Positions 36,413 to 44,389 of a stretch of 60,758 bases of DNA are shown piece after piece. Source of the stretch: an uncultured Lachnospiraceae bacterium (GTDB lineage: Bacteria > Bacillota > Clostridia > Lachnospirales > Lachnospiraceae). The number at the start of each line of letters is the position of its first letter. The stretch's first letter is position 1. Made by a program: the position numbers and the translations under genes. The notes beneath the pieces are model-generated. The model was not told where the DNA came from, ran no database searches, and saw only the letters and a list, made by a program, of their open reading frames with translations. The stretch lies in the NCBI GenBank assembly GCA_947570615.1, contig CANOVJ010000020.1:1-60758 (forward strand), written 5' to 3'.

Positions 36413-38095
36413 ATGAAAAAGAAACTTGCACTGCTTCTGACGGCCGCCCTTGTGGCCGGCACGCTGAGCGCATGCGGCGGTTCCCCTGCGGCTTCCGATC
36501 CTGCGGCGGAGAACGGCTCTTCGGAGCAGACCGACGGCGGAAACGAGACGGCGGACGCCGCTGCGGCATCTGACGCGTCCAACGAAGGCGAGGTTGCAGA
36601 GGACGGCACCCCTGTCATCACCTTTTTTGACAAGAATTCCGGCACCAGGACCTTTGACGATCCCGTCGCCCTGGAGCTGATGAAGCGCACCGGCGTCACC
36701 TTAAACCTGGTAAGCCCTACGGGAAATCCCGGTGAAAAGCTTTCCCTGATGCTGGCAGGACAGGATTATCCGGACATCGTTCTGATGGACAGAGGCTCCG
36801 ATATCGTCAATCAGTACATAGAGGCAGGGGCTCTGGTCAATCTTTCCCAGTATATGGACAAGCTCCCCAATGTAGTGGAAATGTACGGCGAGACCCTGAA
36901 CAAGACCCGCTACACCGACGGGAATAACTATTATCTGTCAAACTGGTACGGCTACGATCCCGACCCGGTCAACGGCTTTATCATGCGGCACGACCTGATG
37001 GTGGATCTGGTTGGCCAGGAGAGGGCGGACAGCGACGAGCCCTTCACCTTCTCCGAGATGGTGGATCTGTTAAAGCAGTTTAAGGAAAAATATCCCACCA
37101 TCAACGGCGCCGATTCCATCGCCACTCTGATCAATCAGCCCGGTTCCTCCGACAACCTTCACGGCTGCTTCGCAGGGATGTACGGTATGAAGACCTACTA
37201 TGTGGACGACAACGGCGATCTGCACTACAGAGTCAGCCATCCTGAATACCTGGACGCCATCCATGACATGAACACCTTATACAGGGAGGGACTGCTGGAC
37301 AAGGAGTGGACCTCCAACAATGGCGAGCTGCGCAACCAGAAGCTCAGCCAGGGCAATGTGTTCGGTTATATCGGCTCCTACTGGGACGTATGGACCCCCA
37401 ACGCCGCTCTGATTCAGTCCGAAAACGAGGATGCGGAATTCCTCGCTTACAAGGTAGTCGCCGACGGCCATGACGCGGACGCCACCACCCTCAGCGGCAG
37501 AAGCTCCCTTGGCTGGGACGCCATCGCCATCACCACCAACTGCAAAAATCTGGACGCAGCCCTCGCCTTCATCGACTACTGCGCAAGCCAGGAGGGACAG
37601 GACCTTCTGCTGTGGGGTCTCGAGGGACAGGACTGGGAGTTCGTTGACGGCGTGCGCACCCCTATCGGCGATATCGTGGAGCGCTACCAGGCAGATCCTT
37701 CCAACACGGTAAACGATACCGGTATCACCAAGTGGACCTGGTTCGTGAAAAATGACCGTCACCCGGACGATAACACCACCTGCCGGATCTGGTTCAACGA
37801 GCAGGATCGTTCCGCACAGTACGCTTACCAGAACCTCACCAACGCCTACTGGGATACCGCAGAATTCGACGGTCTGGTTCCCACCGGAAACAGCCCGGAC
37901 GCCTTAAAGGCCCAGAAATTACAGGATATCATCAATCAGGCTTACCCGAACATGGTAAACGCCGCCACCGTTGAGGAGTGCGACGCGGTCTATGAGCAGA
38001 TGATGAGCGACCTGGAGGCAGCCGGCATGGCGGATGTGGAAGCCATTATGACGGAAAGCTATAAGGCACGTATGGAACTGTGGGGCATGAACTGA
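36413..38095 (+). CDS. Sugar ABC transporter solute-binding lipoprotein
   Basis: A 560-residue binding lipoprotein (lipobox LSAC, then a Ser/Ala/Glu-rich linker) of the YtcQ/LplA-like class that works with YteP/YtcP permeases. AAAGGAGGATACA precedes the ATG. The body resembles the paralogue at 33171, with shared blocks FDKNSGTRTFDDP, DYPDIV and QDWEFVDGVRTP. It delivers oligosaccharides to the two permeases encoded next. No ATPase gene is present, as is usual: such systems use a shared MsmX-like ATPase encoded elsewhere. Confidence 0.93.
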   Translation: MKKKLALLLTAALVAGTLSACGGSPAASDPAAENGSSEQTDGGNETADAAAASDASNEGEVAEDGTPVITFFDKNSGTRTFDDPVALELMKRTGVTLNLVSPTGNPGEKLSLMLAGQDYPDIVLMDRGSDIVNQYIEAGALVNLSQYMDKLPNVVEMYGETLNKTRYTDGNNYYLSNWYGYDPDPVNGFIMRHDLMVDLVGQERADSDEPFTFSEMVDLLKQFKEKYPTINGADSIATLINQPGSSDNLHGCFAGMYGMKTYYVDDNGDLHYRVSHPEYLDAIHDMNTLYREGLLDKEWTSNNGELRNQKLSQGNVFGYIGSYWDVWTPNAALIQSENEDAEFLAYKVVADGHDADATTLSGRSSLGWDAIAITTNCKNLDAALAFIDYCASQEGQDLLLWGLEGQDWEFVDGVRTPIGDIVERYQADPSNTVNDTGITKWTWFVKNDRHPDDNTTCRIWFNEQDRSAQYAYQNLTNAYWDTAEFDGLVPTGNSPDALKAQKLQDIINQAYPNMVNAATVEECDAVYEQMMSDLEAAGMADVEAIMTESYKARMELWGMN

Positions 38096-38128
38096 CTTAA
38101 GGCCCGGTAAACATTTCTGATCTGAACA

Positions 38129-38154
38129 GGGCAGAGGAGATTTCTCCCCTGCCC
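38129..38154 (+). terminator. Hairpin between binding-protein and permease genes
   Basis: GGGCAG plus GGAGA pairs with TCTCC plus CTGCCC, followed by TTCTTC. It is probably a leaky terminator or 3' stabiliser that gives more binding protein than permease, as is common in such operons. Confidence 0.5.
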
Positions 38155-38186
38155 TTCTTCAAAAACAACCACCAGGAGGTATTCTT

Positions 38187-39140
38187 ATGGCAAAAAGTGC
38201 GGCAATTGTAAAGCCACCCAAAAAGGCTCTCAAAAAAAGGCTCTGGGATCAGCGATACCTTTTTTTGCTGATGCTTCCGGCCCTCATATGGGTGATCATC
38301 ATCTGCTATGCTCCCATGACCGGCCTGTACATGGCCTTCACCAACTACAGACCGTCCCAGAACGGTTACTGGTATGATCTGCTCAACGCGCCCTTCGTGG
38401 GCTTTGAATGGTTCGAATATTTTTTCCAGAATGATTTTAAGATGATCATGCGCAACACGCTGGCGACCAGCCTCTTAACGCTGCTGTTCTCCTTCCCTGC
38501 GCCGATCCTGACCGCTGTATTTCTCAACGAAGTGAAAAATATGAGGGTAAAGAAATTCGTGCAGACGGCTTCCTACCTTCCTTACTTTATATCCTGGGTT
38601 ATCGCTTCCAACATTTTCCTGACCTTTTTGTCCGGCGGCGGCGTTGTCAACAATCTGCTGATGGGGCTGCACATCATCGACGAGCCCGTCCTGTTTTTCC
38701 AGAACGGCAAGTATTTCTGGTGGATCATCGCTTTCGCCAACACCTGGAAGGGCATGGGCTATAACGCGATCATCTATCTGGCCGCCATTTCCGGCATCGA
38801 CCAGGAGCAGTATGAGGCGGCGGAGGTTGACGGTGCAAACCGCGTGCAGAAAATCTGGCACATCACCCTGCCCGCCATCCGCGGAACCATCTGTATCATG
38901 CTCATCCTGGCAGTGGGCGGCATCCTGACCACAGGCTTCGAGCAGCAGCTGCTGATGGGCAACAACGCCATCTTAAACTACTCTGACGTGCTGGATACCT
39001 ACTCTTACCGGTACGGCCTTGCCAAGGGCATGTACTCCTACGGAACCGCCGTAGGCATGTTCAAGTCCGTGGTATCGTTCATTCTGGTCATGTGCGCCAA
39101 TAAGATCACGGCGAAGCTCAACGACACGGCGCTGTTCTGA
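38187..39140 (+). CDS. Sugar ABC transporter permease, YteP/LplB type
   Basis: This 317-residue inner-membrane permease has six predicted helices. The EAA loop reads EQYEAAEVDGANRVQKIWHITLPAI, which contacts the ATPase. The N-terminus QRYLFLLMLPALIWVIIICYAPM is typical of the LplB/YteP class. AGGAGG lies before the ATG. It pairs with the next permease to form the channel. Confidence 0.95.
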   Translation: MAKSAAIVKPPKKALKKRLWDQRYLFLLMLPALIWVIIICYAPMTGLYMAFTNYRPSQNGYWYDLLNAPFVGFEWFEYFFQNDFKMIMRNTLATSLLTLLFSFPAPILTAVFLNEVKNMRVKKFVQTASYLPYFISWVIASNIFLTFLSGGGVVNNLLMGLHIIDEPVLFFQNGKYFWWIIAFANTWKGMGYNAIIYLAAISGIDQEQYEAAEVDGANRVQKIWHITLPAIRGTICIMLILAVGGILTTGFEQQLLMGNNAILNYSDVLDTYSYRYGLAKGMYSYGTAVGMFKSVVSFILVMCANKITAKLNDTALF

Positions 39141-39155
39141 GGAAAGGAGACTGTT

Positions 39156-40073
39156 ATGGCACAGAAGACTGCTAAAATCAAAAAAATACCGGTACACCGG
39201 CAGCCCTGCGAATGGGTACTGGATATCGCCAAGGTGATTTTCCTGGCATTTATCACCATCGTAACCGTATATCCTTTTTGGAACATTTTCATCGTATCCA
39301 TCAACGATCCCACGGACGCCGTGCGGGGCGGCCTGTACTTTTTCCCGCGCGTGTTCAGCGTTCTGAGCTATAAGGAGATCCTGGGCAGGCCCACCTTCAC
39401 CCACTCCATCCTCGTCACGCTGGCCAGGACGATTGTGGGTACCCCGCTGGCGCTTTTATGCACCTCCATGGTGGCCTACTCTCTCTCCCGCAAGGATCTG
39501 GTGGGACGCAAATTCTGGAACCTTATGTTCGTCTTCACCATGTATTTCGGCGGCGGCCAGGTTCCCTACTACATGGTCTTAAAGAACATCGGCCTGCTGG
39601 ACACCTTCTGGGTATTCATCTTCCCACTGATCATGAGCGTATACAATATGATCCTCATCCGCTCCTACATCGAATCCATGCCGGACGAACTCTTTGAGGC
39701 GGTGAAAATCGACGGCGGTAACGATCTGGTGGTCTACTGGAAGATCATCCTTCCCCTGGCCAAGCCGATCCTGATGACCGTGGCGCTGTTTGTGGCCATC
39801 AACCAGTGGAATTCCTGGTTCGACGCCTACCTGTATACCTCCAACCAGAATTTAAAGCCCATGCAGTCCATCCTGGTGGAGATCTTAAACCAGTATAACA
39901 CCGGCGCGACCACCTCGGCACAGATGTCCAACGCCAAATCCGGCAACACCATCACCCCGGATTCCCTGCGTATGGCGGCGACCATGGTGGCGACGATCCC
40001 CATCATCTGCGTGTATCCCTTCATTCAGAAATATTTCGTGAAGGGGATCATGCTGGGGGCAGTGAAAGGATAA
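39156..40073 (+). CDS. Sugar ABC transporter permease, YtcP/LplC type
   Basis: The second permease, 305 residues with six predicted helices and the EAA loop DELFEAVKIDGGNDLVVYWKIILPLAKP. The C-terminal FIQKYFVKGIMLGAVKG is characteristic of the YtcP/LplC class. AAAGGAG precedes the ATG, 15 bases after the first permease. Oligosaccharide import with the 36413 binding protein is the likely role. Confidence 0.95.
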   Translation: MAQKTAKIKKIPVHRQPCEWVLDIAKVIFLAFITIVTVYPFWNIFIVSINDPTDAVRGGLYFFPRVFSVLSYKEILGRPTFTHSILVTLARTIVGTPLALLCTSMVAYSLSRKDLVGRKFWNLMFVFTMYFGGGQVPYYMVLKNIGLLDTFWVFIFPLIMSVYNMILIRSYIESMPDELFEAVKIDGGNDLVVYWKIILPLAKPILMTVALFVAINQWNSWFDAYLYTSNQNLKPMQSILVEILNQYNTGATTSAQMSNAKSGNTITPDSLRMAATMVATIPIICVYPFIQKYFVKGIMLGAVKG

Positions 40074-40227
40074 CAAACGCCGTCACGCTTCGCGGGCCGG
40101 CTTATTGTAAGCAAATCCCCATACATCCGGCGGCGTGCGCTCCTGCACGCCATACAGGGGATGGGCCGCCGTCTGCCGGGACAGAAAAGCGCGTTGACCA
40201 GGCAAAAATATCCTTATCCTCGCTCTG

Positions 40228-40695
40228 TCAGCGCAGACGGCCTTCCTCCTTAAGCCTTTTGAGAAGTCCCTGGCACCCTTCCAGGATATCGTCGTAGGTC
40301 ACGTCAAAGTTCCCGGTGTACCAGGGATCCGCAATATCCCTGGCGCTTCCGGCAAACTCCAGCAGCTTGTAAATCTTATGCTCCTCATCTCCTCCGGCGA
40401 TCCGCCGCATGCTCCTGATATTCCCCTCGTCCATCCCGATCAGATAGTCGTAGGCTTCGTAGTCCTTTTTCTGCATGCGGACGGCGGTCTTGCCTGCGGT
40501 ACTGATTCCATACTGAGCCAGCTTCTGCCTGGCGCCGTGGTGGACGGGATTGCCGGTCTCCTCATAACTGGTGGCGGCGGAGGCGATGCGAAACCGGTCC
40601 GCCAGGCCTTCTGTTTTCACCATATCTCTGAACATGAATTCCGCCATGGGGCTTCGGCAGATGTTGCCCAGGCAGACGAAAAGTATCTTAATCAT
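40228..40695 (-). CDS. Low-molecular-weight protein tyrosine phosphatase
   Basis: A 155-residue enzyme with the CX5R active site in FVCLGNICRSPMAE at the N-terminus and the general acid Asp in DPWYTGNF. It dephosphorylates tyrosine (or arginine) residues; in Firmicutes relatives counter BY-kinases or McsB-type kinases, neither of which is encoded nearby. GGAGG precedes its ATG. That ATG would overlap the stop of the reconstructed antitoxin frame upstream, so the two were probably coupled. It is transcribed against the sugar locus. Confidence 0.93.
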   Translation of the reverse strand: MIKILFVCLGNICRSPMAEFMFRDMVKTEGLADRFRIASAATSYEETGNPVHHGARQKLAQYGISTAGKTAVRMQKKDYEAYDYLIGMDEGNIRSMRRIAGGDEEHKIYKLLEFAGSARDIADPWYTGNFDVTYDDILEGCQGLLKRLKEEGRLR

Positions 40696-40719
40696 AATAG
40701 AAATTCCTCCAATATCTCC

Positions 40720-40863
40720 TCAAACATCTGTGCAGCTTTTCATATCAGGGTCTCTGCTGACTTTCTTCGCTTCTTTCATTGCCTCAATTACTTCCGGCTT
40801 ATACTCCCATACCTCTTCCGGATATGCCACATCAATCCTTATTTGTGTTGGTGTAGTAATCAT
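40720..40863 (-). pseudogene. RelB/DinJ-like antitoxin remnant
   Basis: The open frame encodes 47 residues starting MITTPTQIRIDVAYPEEVWEY and includes VIEAMKEAKKVSRDPDMKS, which resembles the C-terminal half of RelB/DinJ antitoxins. It ends early at TGA. Removing one T there continues the frame as EEILEEFLL and ends at a TGA overlapping the phosphatase ATG. Most of the N-terminal ribbon-helix-helix is missing; TQIRID may be its beginning fused by internal deletion. No RelE-like toxin gene remains. A good promoter and a palindrome are still present upstream. Confidence 0.6.
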
Positions 40864-40889
40864 GATACCGTCTCTCCTTGCATTTTTTA

Positions 40890-40919
40890 TATTTTGCTAC
40901 AATGAGTGTACATTGTCAA
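40890..40919 (-). promoter_or_regulatory. Promoter with an inverted-repeat operator, antitoxin-type
   Basis: On the minus strand, TTGACA (40919-40914) is followed by a -10 near CAAAAT (40896-40891). The perfect inverted repeat ACAATG-6-CATTGT (40899-40916) overlaps the -35 and spacer, as in autoregulated toxin-antitoxin promoters. Bases 40920-41163 upstream hold no other recognisable element. Confidence 0.5.
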
Positions 40920-41163
40920 TTCCGTTTTTCTTACTTTATTTCCTTCCCTGCAGGAGCTGTCATAATCCCTGAACGATCCCGCAGGCATCCGCCCCAGCCG
41001 GGAAAGGTATCCGCTGGCTGCTTATACACATTCTGACGATACATCCCCTGAATCCGAGATCAGAAGAAACATTTATTCCAGGAAATCCAAAGATTATCCT
41101 CGAAAAATCTCCTCCGATATGTTACCCTGTTATTAATATACAAAGAAAGAAAAGAGGATCATT

Positions 41164-42357
41164 ATGGACAGAAAAATTCGTTTCGGACTGATCGGAATCG
41201 GGACACAGGGAAGCACCTACGCCGGATTTTTATCCGCCAAAGCCTCCCCCGGCATGCCCGCGCCGCAGCCGCTCCCTCACTGTGCTCTGGGCGCGCTCTG
41301 CGACACGGATCCGGAGCGCCGGAAAATGTGTGAGGAGACTTATCCCGAATATCCCTTCTTCACCGACTGGAAGGAGATGGTCTCCTCCGGCTGTGTGGAC
41401 GCGGTGATCACCACCGTCCCCCATTATCTGCACACCCCCATCGCCATCTACTGCCTGGAGCACGGCATGCCGGTTCTGGTGGAAAAGCCCGCCGGCGTTT
41501 ACGCCAAAGAGGTGCGCCGGATGAACGAGTGCGCCACGGCCCATCCCGACACAGCTTTCGGCATCATGTTCAACCAGAGAACCAACGTTCTGTATCAGAA
41601 GGTAAAGGCCCTGGTGGAATCCGGCGAGCTGGGAGCCATACGCCGCACAGGCTGGATCATCAATTCCTGGTGGCGTCCCGACAGCTACTATCGTCAGAGC
41701 GCCTGGCGGGCCACCTGGGGCGGGGAAGGCGGCGGCGTCCTGGTCAACCAGGCCCCTCACCAGCTCGATCTCTGGCAGTGGATCTGCGGCATTCCCAGCA
41801 GGGTTTACGCGAAATGTCTCTACGGCTGTCACCGGGATATCGTGGTGGAAAACGACGTCACCGCTGTGACGGAATATCCCGGCGGAGCAACCGGAACCTT
41901 TATCACCTGCACCCACGATCCCATCGGAACCGACCGTCTGGAGATCGACCTTGAAAAGGGAAAGATCGTGGTGGACGGCAGTCAGAAGGCTACCGTGTAC
42001 CGCCTTGCCAAAACCGAGGACGAGATGAACGCCACCATGAGCATGGGGGATGTGGCCAGGCTGGTTTCCGGCAATTCCGCGGAAGGGGGGCTCTTCACGG
42101 TGGAGACCTTTGAAAACACCGACGGCTGGGGCAAACAGCACACCACCGTGATGGAGAATTTCGCGCGGCATATTCTGGACGGGACGCCTCTTCTGGCTCC
42201 CGGCTGCGACGGCATCAACGGCGTGAATCTGGCAAACGCGATCCTGCTCTCCTCCTGGCTGGGAAAGGAAGTAGAGCTTCCGGTGGACGAGGATCTTTAC
42301 CTGGCAGAGCTGAACAAAAAAATCGCGCAGGAAGGGAAATTCCCCACCATCGGGTAA
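41164..42357 (+). CDS. Gfo/Idh/MocA-family oxidoreductase 1
   Basis: A 397-residue NAD(P)-dependent oxidoreductase. The Rossmann start IRFGLIGIGTQGSTYAGF is followed by VLVEKPAGV with the family's catalytic Lys, and GEGGGVLVNQAPHQLDLWQW with the conserved Asp/His pair. Family members oxidise sugar or inositol hydroxyls, often at C3 of intact glycosides. The binding site AGAGGATCATT precedes the ATG. It is the first of three metabolic genes with a second oxidoreductase and a TIM-barrel isomerase-like gene, downstream of the importer. Confidence 0.92.
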   Translation: MDRKIRFGLIGIGTQGSTYAGFLSAKASPGMPAPQPLPHCALGALCDTDPERRKMCEETYPEYPFFTDWKEMVSSGCVDAVITTVPHYLHTPIAIYCLEHGMPVLVEKPAGVYAKEVRRMNECATAHPDTAFGIMFNQRTNVLYQKVKALVESGELGAIRRTGWIINSWWRPDSYYRQSAWRATWGGEGGGVLVNQAPHQLDLWQWICGIPSRVYAKCLYGCHRDIVVENDVTAVTEYPGGATGTFITCTHDPIGTDRLEIDLEKGKIVVDGSQKATVYRLAKTEDEMNATMSMGDVARLVSGNSAEGGLFTVETFENTDGWGKQHTTVMENFARHILDGTPLLAPGCDGINGVNLANAILLSSWLGKEVELPVDEDLYLAELNKKIAQEGKFPTIG

Positions 42358-42424
42358 AATCCCCCCCACACGGCGCGTTTCCTGCGCCAGAAAATCTGAC
42401 AGGGAATACGGAAAGGAATCTGAC

Positions 42425-43426
42425 ATGAGAAAAGCAGCAATCATCGGAATGGGCGTGATCTCCTCCACACATTTGGCCGCCATCCAGGCCAACCCGCGAA
42501 TCACCCTGGCCGCCGTCTGCGATATTGACGAGAGCAAAAGAAGCGCCGCCCCTTTGGGCGTCCCCTTTTACACTGATTTTAGAACTATGATTCTGGAGAC
42601 CAGGCCGGATGTGGTTCACATCTGCCTGCCCCACTGCCTGCACGTCCCCGTCTCCATGGAGGCGGCGGAGCTTGGCGTCCATGTGTTCTGTGAAAAGCCC
42701 ATGGCCATGAATACCAGGCAGGCAGAAGAGTTTGCGGCTTTTGAGGCGGCGCACCCCGATATCCACATGGGGATCTGTCTCCAGAACCGCTTTAACGACT
42801 CTGTGGAAATGCTGAAGGGCCTGATCGACAGCGGCGAATACGGCGCCGTCCTGGGCGTACGCGGAACCGTTCCCTGGTACCGTGAAAAGGAATACTATGA
42901 GCAGTCCCCCTGGCGGGGGAAATGGGAAAGCGCCGGAGGCGGGTGCATGATCAACCAGGCGGTACATACCCTTGACCTGATGTATCTTCTGGGCGGTGAG
43001 ATCCGAAAGCTGAAAGCCGTCACGGCTCAGCTCCTGGACTACGGGATTGAGGTGGAGGACACGGTGGCCGCCGCGCTCACCTATGAAAACGGCGCAAGGG
43101 GGATGTTCCTTGCCACCATCGCCAACTACGACAATGAGAGCGTGCAGCTCTCCCTCCGGCTGGAAAAGGCGTCCTTTGTGATCATGAACAACACCCTTTA
43201 CCGGATCGGGCCCGACGGGTCCGGAGAGCTTCTGTGCCAGGACGGAAAACTGCCGGGCTCCAAATTTTACTACGGCTCGAGCCACAAAAAGCTCATCGAC
43301 CTGTTTTATCAGGCGCTGGAGGACGGCAGCCAGGATTACCTCCATGTAAGCCAGGCGCTCATGAGCATCCGCCTCATCGACGCCATCCAGGAGTCGGGCC
43401 GCACCGGAAAAACTGTATTTATATAA
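42425..43426 (+). CDS. Gfo/Idh/MocA-family oxidoreductase 2
   Basis: A 333-residue paralogue of the previous enzyme. It has the Rossmann start AAIIGMGVISSTHLAAIQAN, VFCEKPMAM with the catalytic Lys, and GGGCMINQAVHTLDLMYLLGG with the conserved Asp and His. The two probably act on different positions or in opposite directions, for example one oxidising and one reducing a sugar keto intermediate. GGAAAGGAA lies before the ATG. It is followed by the isomerase-like gene after 13 bases. Confidence 0.92.
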   Translation: MRKAAIIGMGVISSTHLAAIQANPRITLAAVCDIDESKRSAAPLGVPFYTDFRTMILETRPDVVHICLPHCLHVPVSMEAAELGVHVFCEKPMAMNTRQAEEFAAFEAAHPDIHMGICLQNRFNDSVEMLKGLIDSGEYGAVLGVRGTVPWYREKEYYEQSPWRGKWESAGGGCMINQAVHTLDLMYLLGGEIRKLKAVTAQLLDYGIEVEDTVAAALTYENGARGMFLATIANYDNESVQLSLRLEKASFVIMNNTLYRIGPDGSGELLCQDGKLPGSKFYYGSSHKKLIDLFYQALEDGSQDYLHVSQALMSIRLIDAIQESGRTGKTVFI

Positions 43427-43439
43427 CAGGAGTATGAAA

Positions 43440-44303
43440 ATGAAAAAAGGATTAATCGGTATTCAGATGAGTACCATCAAAAAGAAAGTGGATGAGCTGG
43501 GCGCATACGAAACCTTAAGAGCCTGCGCGGAGATGGGGTATCACTGCATGGAGGTGAGCCAGATTCCCATGACCGCCGAAAATGTGTCCGGCATGAGAAA
43601 GGCCTGCGACGAATTCGGCGTTAAGATCGCGGCCTGCTCCGCCTCCCTGGAGCCCGCCGCCGCGGGTATGCCGGGAGAATATCTCACCACACACTTTGAC
43701 AAGATCGTGGAGGACTGCAGAGCGCTGAATACGGATATGCTGCGCATCGGCATGCTCCCGGCCACCTGTATGGGAAGCAGGGAAAAGGCCCTTGACTTCG
43801 TGAAAAAGGCGGACGAGATGGCGGAGCGCCTTGAGGAGCACGGCATCGATCTGTACTACCACAATCACCACGTGGAATTCGTCAGATACGACGGCCAGTA
43901 CCTGCTGGATATCATTAAGGACAACACCCGGAAGATGGGCTTCGAGCTGGATATTCACTGGATCCACCGGGGCGGCGAAAATCCCGTAACCTTTATCAGG
44001 CGCTACGCCGGGCGTATCCGTCTTTTACATCTCAAGGATTACCGCATCGCCCATGTGACCCCGCCCGAGGATCCGTCGGGACTGAAGGAGTTCTTCGGCA
44101 GGTTTCACAATCTGGTGGAATTTGCCGAGGTGGGCGAGGGGAATCTTCCCATCCGGGAGTGTATCGAGGCGGGGCTTGCGGGCGGAAGCGAATACTTCCT
44201 CATCGAGCAGGACGATACCTACGGAAGGGATCCCTTCGAAAGTCTTATTATCAGCCGGGACAACCTGATCGCTATGGGATATAAGGACTGGTTTGAATTA
44301 TAA
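43440..44303 (+). CDS. Sugar phosphate isomerase/epimerase-like TIM-barrel protein
   Basis: A 287-residue xylose-isomerase-like TIM barrel. Probable metal and substrate ligands sit in YYHNHHVEF, FELDIHW, LLHLKDYRI and FLIEQDDTYG. The ATG at 43440 is preferred to 43434 because AGGAGT is then correctly spaced. Members of this fold isomerise sugars, epimerise keto sugars, or cleave 3-keto-glycosides, as DgpC-like proteins do with a Gfo/Idh/MocA partner. Its position next to two such oxidoreductases makes a keto-sugar role attractive, but no small DgpB-like partner gene is seen. Confidence 0.88.
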   Translation: MKKGLIGIQMSTIKKKVDELGAYETLRACAEMGYHCMEVSQIPMTAENVSGMRKACDEFGVKIAACSASLEPAAAGMPGEYLTTHFDKIVEDCRALNTDMLRIGMLPATCMGSREKALDFVKKADEMAERLEEHGIDLYYHNHHVEFVRYDGQYLLDIIKDNTRKMGFELDIHWIHRGGENPVTFIRRYAGRIRLLHLKDYRIAHVTPPEDPSGLKEFFGRFHNLVEFAEVGEGNLPIRECIEAGLAGGSEYFLIEQDDTYGRDPFESLIISRDNLIAMGYKDWFEL

Positions 44304-44308
44304 AAAAC

Positions 44309-44347
44309 AGGTCGCTGGATAGGGGATAGTCCCATATCCTGCGACCT
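44309..44347 (+). terminator. Terminator-like hairpin ending the sugar locus
   Basis: AGGTCGC plus GGATA pairs with TATCC plus GCGACCT, with one T-T mismatch, around a loop that can itself pair (GGG/CCC). It is followed by AT-rich repeats rather than a clean T-run. Confidence 0.55.
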
Positions 44348-44389
44348 GAATTCATTCCATTGAATTCATTCAATTGAATTTATTCAATT
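44348..44389. repeat. Three 14-bp tandem repeats overlapping a gene end
   Basis: The units are GAATTCATTCCATT, GAATTCATTCAATT and GAATTTATTCAATT. Within them, 44371-44390 is a perfect inverted repeat, CAATTGAAT/ATTCAATTG with two bases between. The last unit includes the stop codon of the minus-strand kinase gene. It may act as a two-way terminator between the convergent genes. Confidence 0.7.

Noticed and set aside
44348-44389. CRISPR-like array
   Set aside because: The 14-bp units are contiguous with no spacers and AT-rich; they are simple tandem repeats.
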